From assembly GCA_956465555.1 (NCBI GenBank), contig OY101116.1, positions 2,790,001 through 2,854,000 of the forward strand: 64,000 nt of DNA, in the 5' to 3' direction. This document shows, piece by piece, positions 62,079 to 64,000 of the stretch (its first letter is position 1; each line of letters opens with the position of its first letter). The position numbers and the translations under genes are program-made. The notes below the pieces were generated by a model. The model searched no databases. It had not been told where the DNA came from and was given only the letters and a program-made list of their open reading frames with translations. This DNA is from Nitzschia sp. pyKryTriq1 (lineage: Eukaryota; Bacillariophyta; Bacillariophyceae; Bacillariales; Bacillariaceae).

Positions 62079-64000
62079 ATGGCGACAACGAACATGATGG
62101 TAAAGGAAGACGTGGCCACCGCTACTACCGGGCCCAGTAGTGCAGCAACTGAGAAACCAGTTCCGTCGATAACATTATCGATTGCTCAAGATGATGTGAA
62201 GCGTGTATTGGAGGCCAGTGAAGCGATGGCCAAGACTCTGGCTCGCCTCCAGGAAGCCAACGAGGAAATGGATGCTGCTGCTCCGGAGGCTACTTCAGAG
62301 GAAGCTGCTGACACGCCGATGGAGACGGAAGAGGGAGACGAAGCACCGAAGAGCGAACCAGCCGACGAAACGCCAGCTCCCGAGGAATCCGTGTCTACCT
62401 CAGAAACGCCAGCGGACTCCTCGGCTGCGGAAGAAACCACGCCCACTGCCGCCGCAAAAAAGAACAAGCGCCCACTGCACGAGATGATTTATGAAGCTGC
62501 TCAACAGTGTGAACACCCGATGTTGCCTGCTTTCTTGGAGAAAATGAGTGCGTCTGGGTCGTCGCCTCTAGAGCTTCGAGCGGGGATCTTGGTATTTCAT
62601 GATCTTCCCATGCCGGAGAAGATCAAGCTCATCTTTGATGTTCTGGGGAAAGAACACCCGAAGGCAGTCGGATCTTCTGGTCCTGCTGGTGAGGAGAATA
62701 CCGAGCGGTTATTGTCGAGGGATGGAGCGATGTCCTTGTTTCGATCTGTTATTGTAGCCATCTCGTCGTGTATTCACCAGGACAAGCGGGTACAGATCGA
62801 AATGGAGAAAGATACTGTCACTAGTGAACCTCCCACGAAGAAGCGCAAGGTTGATGCGGGTTCTCCGGACTCTGATAAGTCTGCGAAGACACACGACCAC
62901 AGCCATGGGGGCGATTCTGTGCCTGCCCTCCAGTCTCCTTCTAGATCGTTTGATTCGTCGCTCGGAACTCTAAGGGAAGAAGATGATTTCGCGACTCACG
63001 GTGTTCGCAAAGAATTCGAAGACATTGCCATGTACGCCACAGACCGTCTAATTCGATACTGCAGCAAGAAAGGCACCATTAGCAAAACAAATGTCGCCGT
63101 GGACTTGCGCGCCTTTGAAGACTGGAGGAAGTTCGAAGGGCCAAAGATTGCGCCGTGGCTGGCACTCCTAGACCTAGCAAGATGGAAGACTCCACAGAGA
63201 CCCGCCGCTCGACCGTCGCAACCACCACCGCCGAAGAAAGAGGCCGAGGTCAAAGAGGAGATCAAATCTCCGGAACCTCCCGTGTTGGTCGAGCAGAAAC
63301 TCAAGTCGCCGGAAGCCAAAGCAGACCCGAAGCCAACACCAGCAAAAGAGACTCCGCAAGCACCGACGCAGCAGTTGCCGACTGCATCCTCTCCGATGTA
63401 CGAGGATGCCAGTGCGAGTCGAACAGTGGTCTCATTTGACTTCACTGGGTCAGTACCAGACTCTGACAAGGAATCTGTCTTTTGCATCAACATCACAGAG
63501 GACAACCTTGCTACGCTGCGAAATTTGGTTCGCAATACGGGCCTTGCCAGTCGACCCGTCCGCGAAATCACAGAAATACTGCTGGGTGCTTCCAAGGAAA
63601 AGGAAGGCCGACAGATCGTACCGATCGAGAGATTCCACACTTGTCTACACCAGCTCCTCGGGTCTGGATCACAGAAAAGGTTATCTCGCATGGATCATGA
63701 TGTCTTTTCGTCCTCCTTTGTGGACTTTTTCAGTTGCTTTGACAGTCGGCAGCCACCACTGGAAGCAGGAGAAGTGAACGCGATGGAACTTGCCGTAGGA
63801 TTCTGTTTCCTAGGTGCAGGAAATAAAAGTGCCAAGCTCGCCGCCGGCTTTGAGATGCTCGAATCTGCCCCGTCAGTGGGTTTGACGACCCAGCAACTGC
63901 AAACATTTCTTCGCTCGTACCTCACCATGCTATGCGGTATATCTCTGTTGACGTCATCATCAGACGGTATTATGAAACCAAAGCTCAACAACGCTCGCCG
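62079..64000 (+). CDS. Large protein with degenerate EF-hand-like helices and a nuclear signal, cut by the window edge
   Basis: An open frame from ATG 62079 runs without a stop for 640 codons to the right edge, so the end is missing. The first ~130 residues are Glu/Ala/Pro/Thr-rich and disordered. Two folded blocks follow (about 133-225, PLHEMIYEAAQQCEHPMLPA and on; and 300-370, VRKEFEDIAMYATDRLIRYC and APWLALLDLARWKTPQ). PPTKKRKVD near 255 is a monopartite nuclear signal of the SV40 type. A Pro/Lys/Glu linker precedes a C-terminal helical block (DNLATLRNLVRNTGLASRPV, VDFFSCFDSRQPPLEAGEVN, MELAVGFCFLGAGNKSAKLA). Its helix pattern resembles calcineurin-B/EF-hand proteins, but the calcium loops lack the usual acidic residues. 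No family can be named with confidence. Confidence 0.75.
   Translation, partial: MATTNMMVKEDVATATTGPSSAATEKPVPSITLSIAQDDVKRVLEASEAMAKTLARLQEANEEMDAAAPEATSEEAADTPMETEEGDEAPKSEPADETPAPEESVSTSETPADSSAAEETTPTAAAKKNKRPLHEMIYEAAQQCEHPMLPAFLEKMSASGSSPLELRAGILVFHDLPMPEKIKLIFDVLGKEHPKAVGSSGPAGEENTERLLSRDGAMSLFRSVIVAISSCIHQDKRVQIEMEKDTVTSEPPTKKRKVDAGSPDSDKSAKTHDHSHGGDSVPALQSPSRSFDSSLGTLREEDDFATHGVRKEFEDIAMYATDRLIRYCSKKGTISKTNVAVDLRAFEDWRKFEGPKIAPWLALLDLARWKTPQRPAARPSQPPPPKKEAEVKEEIKSPEPPVLVEQKLKSPEAKADPKPTPAKETPQAPTQQLPTASSPMYEDASASRTVVSFDFTGSVPDSDKESVFCINITEDNLATLRNLVRNTGLASRPVREITEILLGASKEKEGRQIVPIERFHTCLHQLLGSGSQKRLSRMDHDVFSSSFVDFFSCFDSRQPPLEAGEVNAMELAVGFCFLGAGNKSAKLAAGFEMLESAPSVGLTTQQLQTFLRSYLTMLCGISLLTSSSDGIMKPKLNNAR

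Overview
The window looks like nuclear DNA of a photosynthetic heterokont alga, most probably a pennate diatom. It has about 25 protein genes on both strands and none is arranged as an operon. Introns are short (59-168 nt) with GT-AG ends. Several proteins begin with a signal peptide followed by a Phe-containing cleavage motif of the kind diatoms use to reach their four-membrane plastid. One such protein is a monogalactosyldiacylglycerol synthase. The species cannot be fixed from sequence alone. I built the gene models by eye from reading frames, splice sites and protein family continuity, and checked codon phase at every junction.

Layout, left to right. 0-10 kb: a TLC-domain membrane protein, a 2175-residue NBAS/Sec39-like vesicle tethering protein and a membrane-anchored cyclophilin-like protein. 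10-20 kb: an SCI1-like basic nuclear protein, an unknown 855-residue membrane protein, a small linker-histone-like winged-helix protein, a small secreted or plastid membrane protein and a secreted alpha/beta hydrolase with a granulin-like Cys region. 20-31 kb: a doubtful reading frame beside a zinc-knuckle relic, then histidyl-tRNA synthetase, a phytanoyl-CoA-type dioxygenase, an IQM-like protein, a ThiD-ThiE thiamine fusion and a plastid-targeted SET methyltransferase. 31-41 kb: amidophosphoribosyltransferase, a class III aminotransferase, an acidic SAM methyltransferase, a lipocalin-like protein and a Nudix hydrolase. 42-53 kb: a second IQM-like gene, an HSL-type hydrolase, a second Nudix gene, seipin and MGDG synthase. 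53-64 kb: type III PI4-kinase beta, NADP glutamate dehydrogenase, a three-exon UBL5/Hub1, a LINE fragment with tandem 5' repeats, and a large protein with degenerate EF-hand-like helices that runs off the right edge.

Functional threads are loose. Lipid metabolism and membrane traffic recur: seipin, MGDG synthase, PI4K beta, NBAS-like, TLC and two lipases or esterases. Other genes serve cofactor, purine and nitrogen metabolism: ThiDE, PurF, GDH and the aminotransferase. Two gene families occur twice in the window: IQM-like and DIPP-like Nudix.

The strongest unexplained signal is a family of short GTAC-rich palindromic clusters. They recur in nearly every long intergenic gap and are rare in the coding exons.
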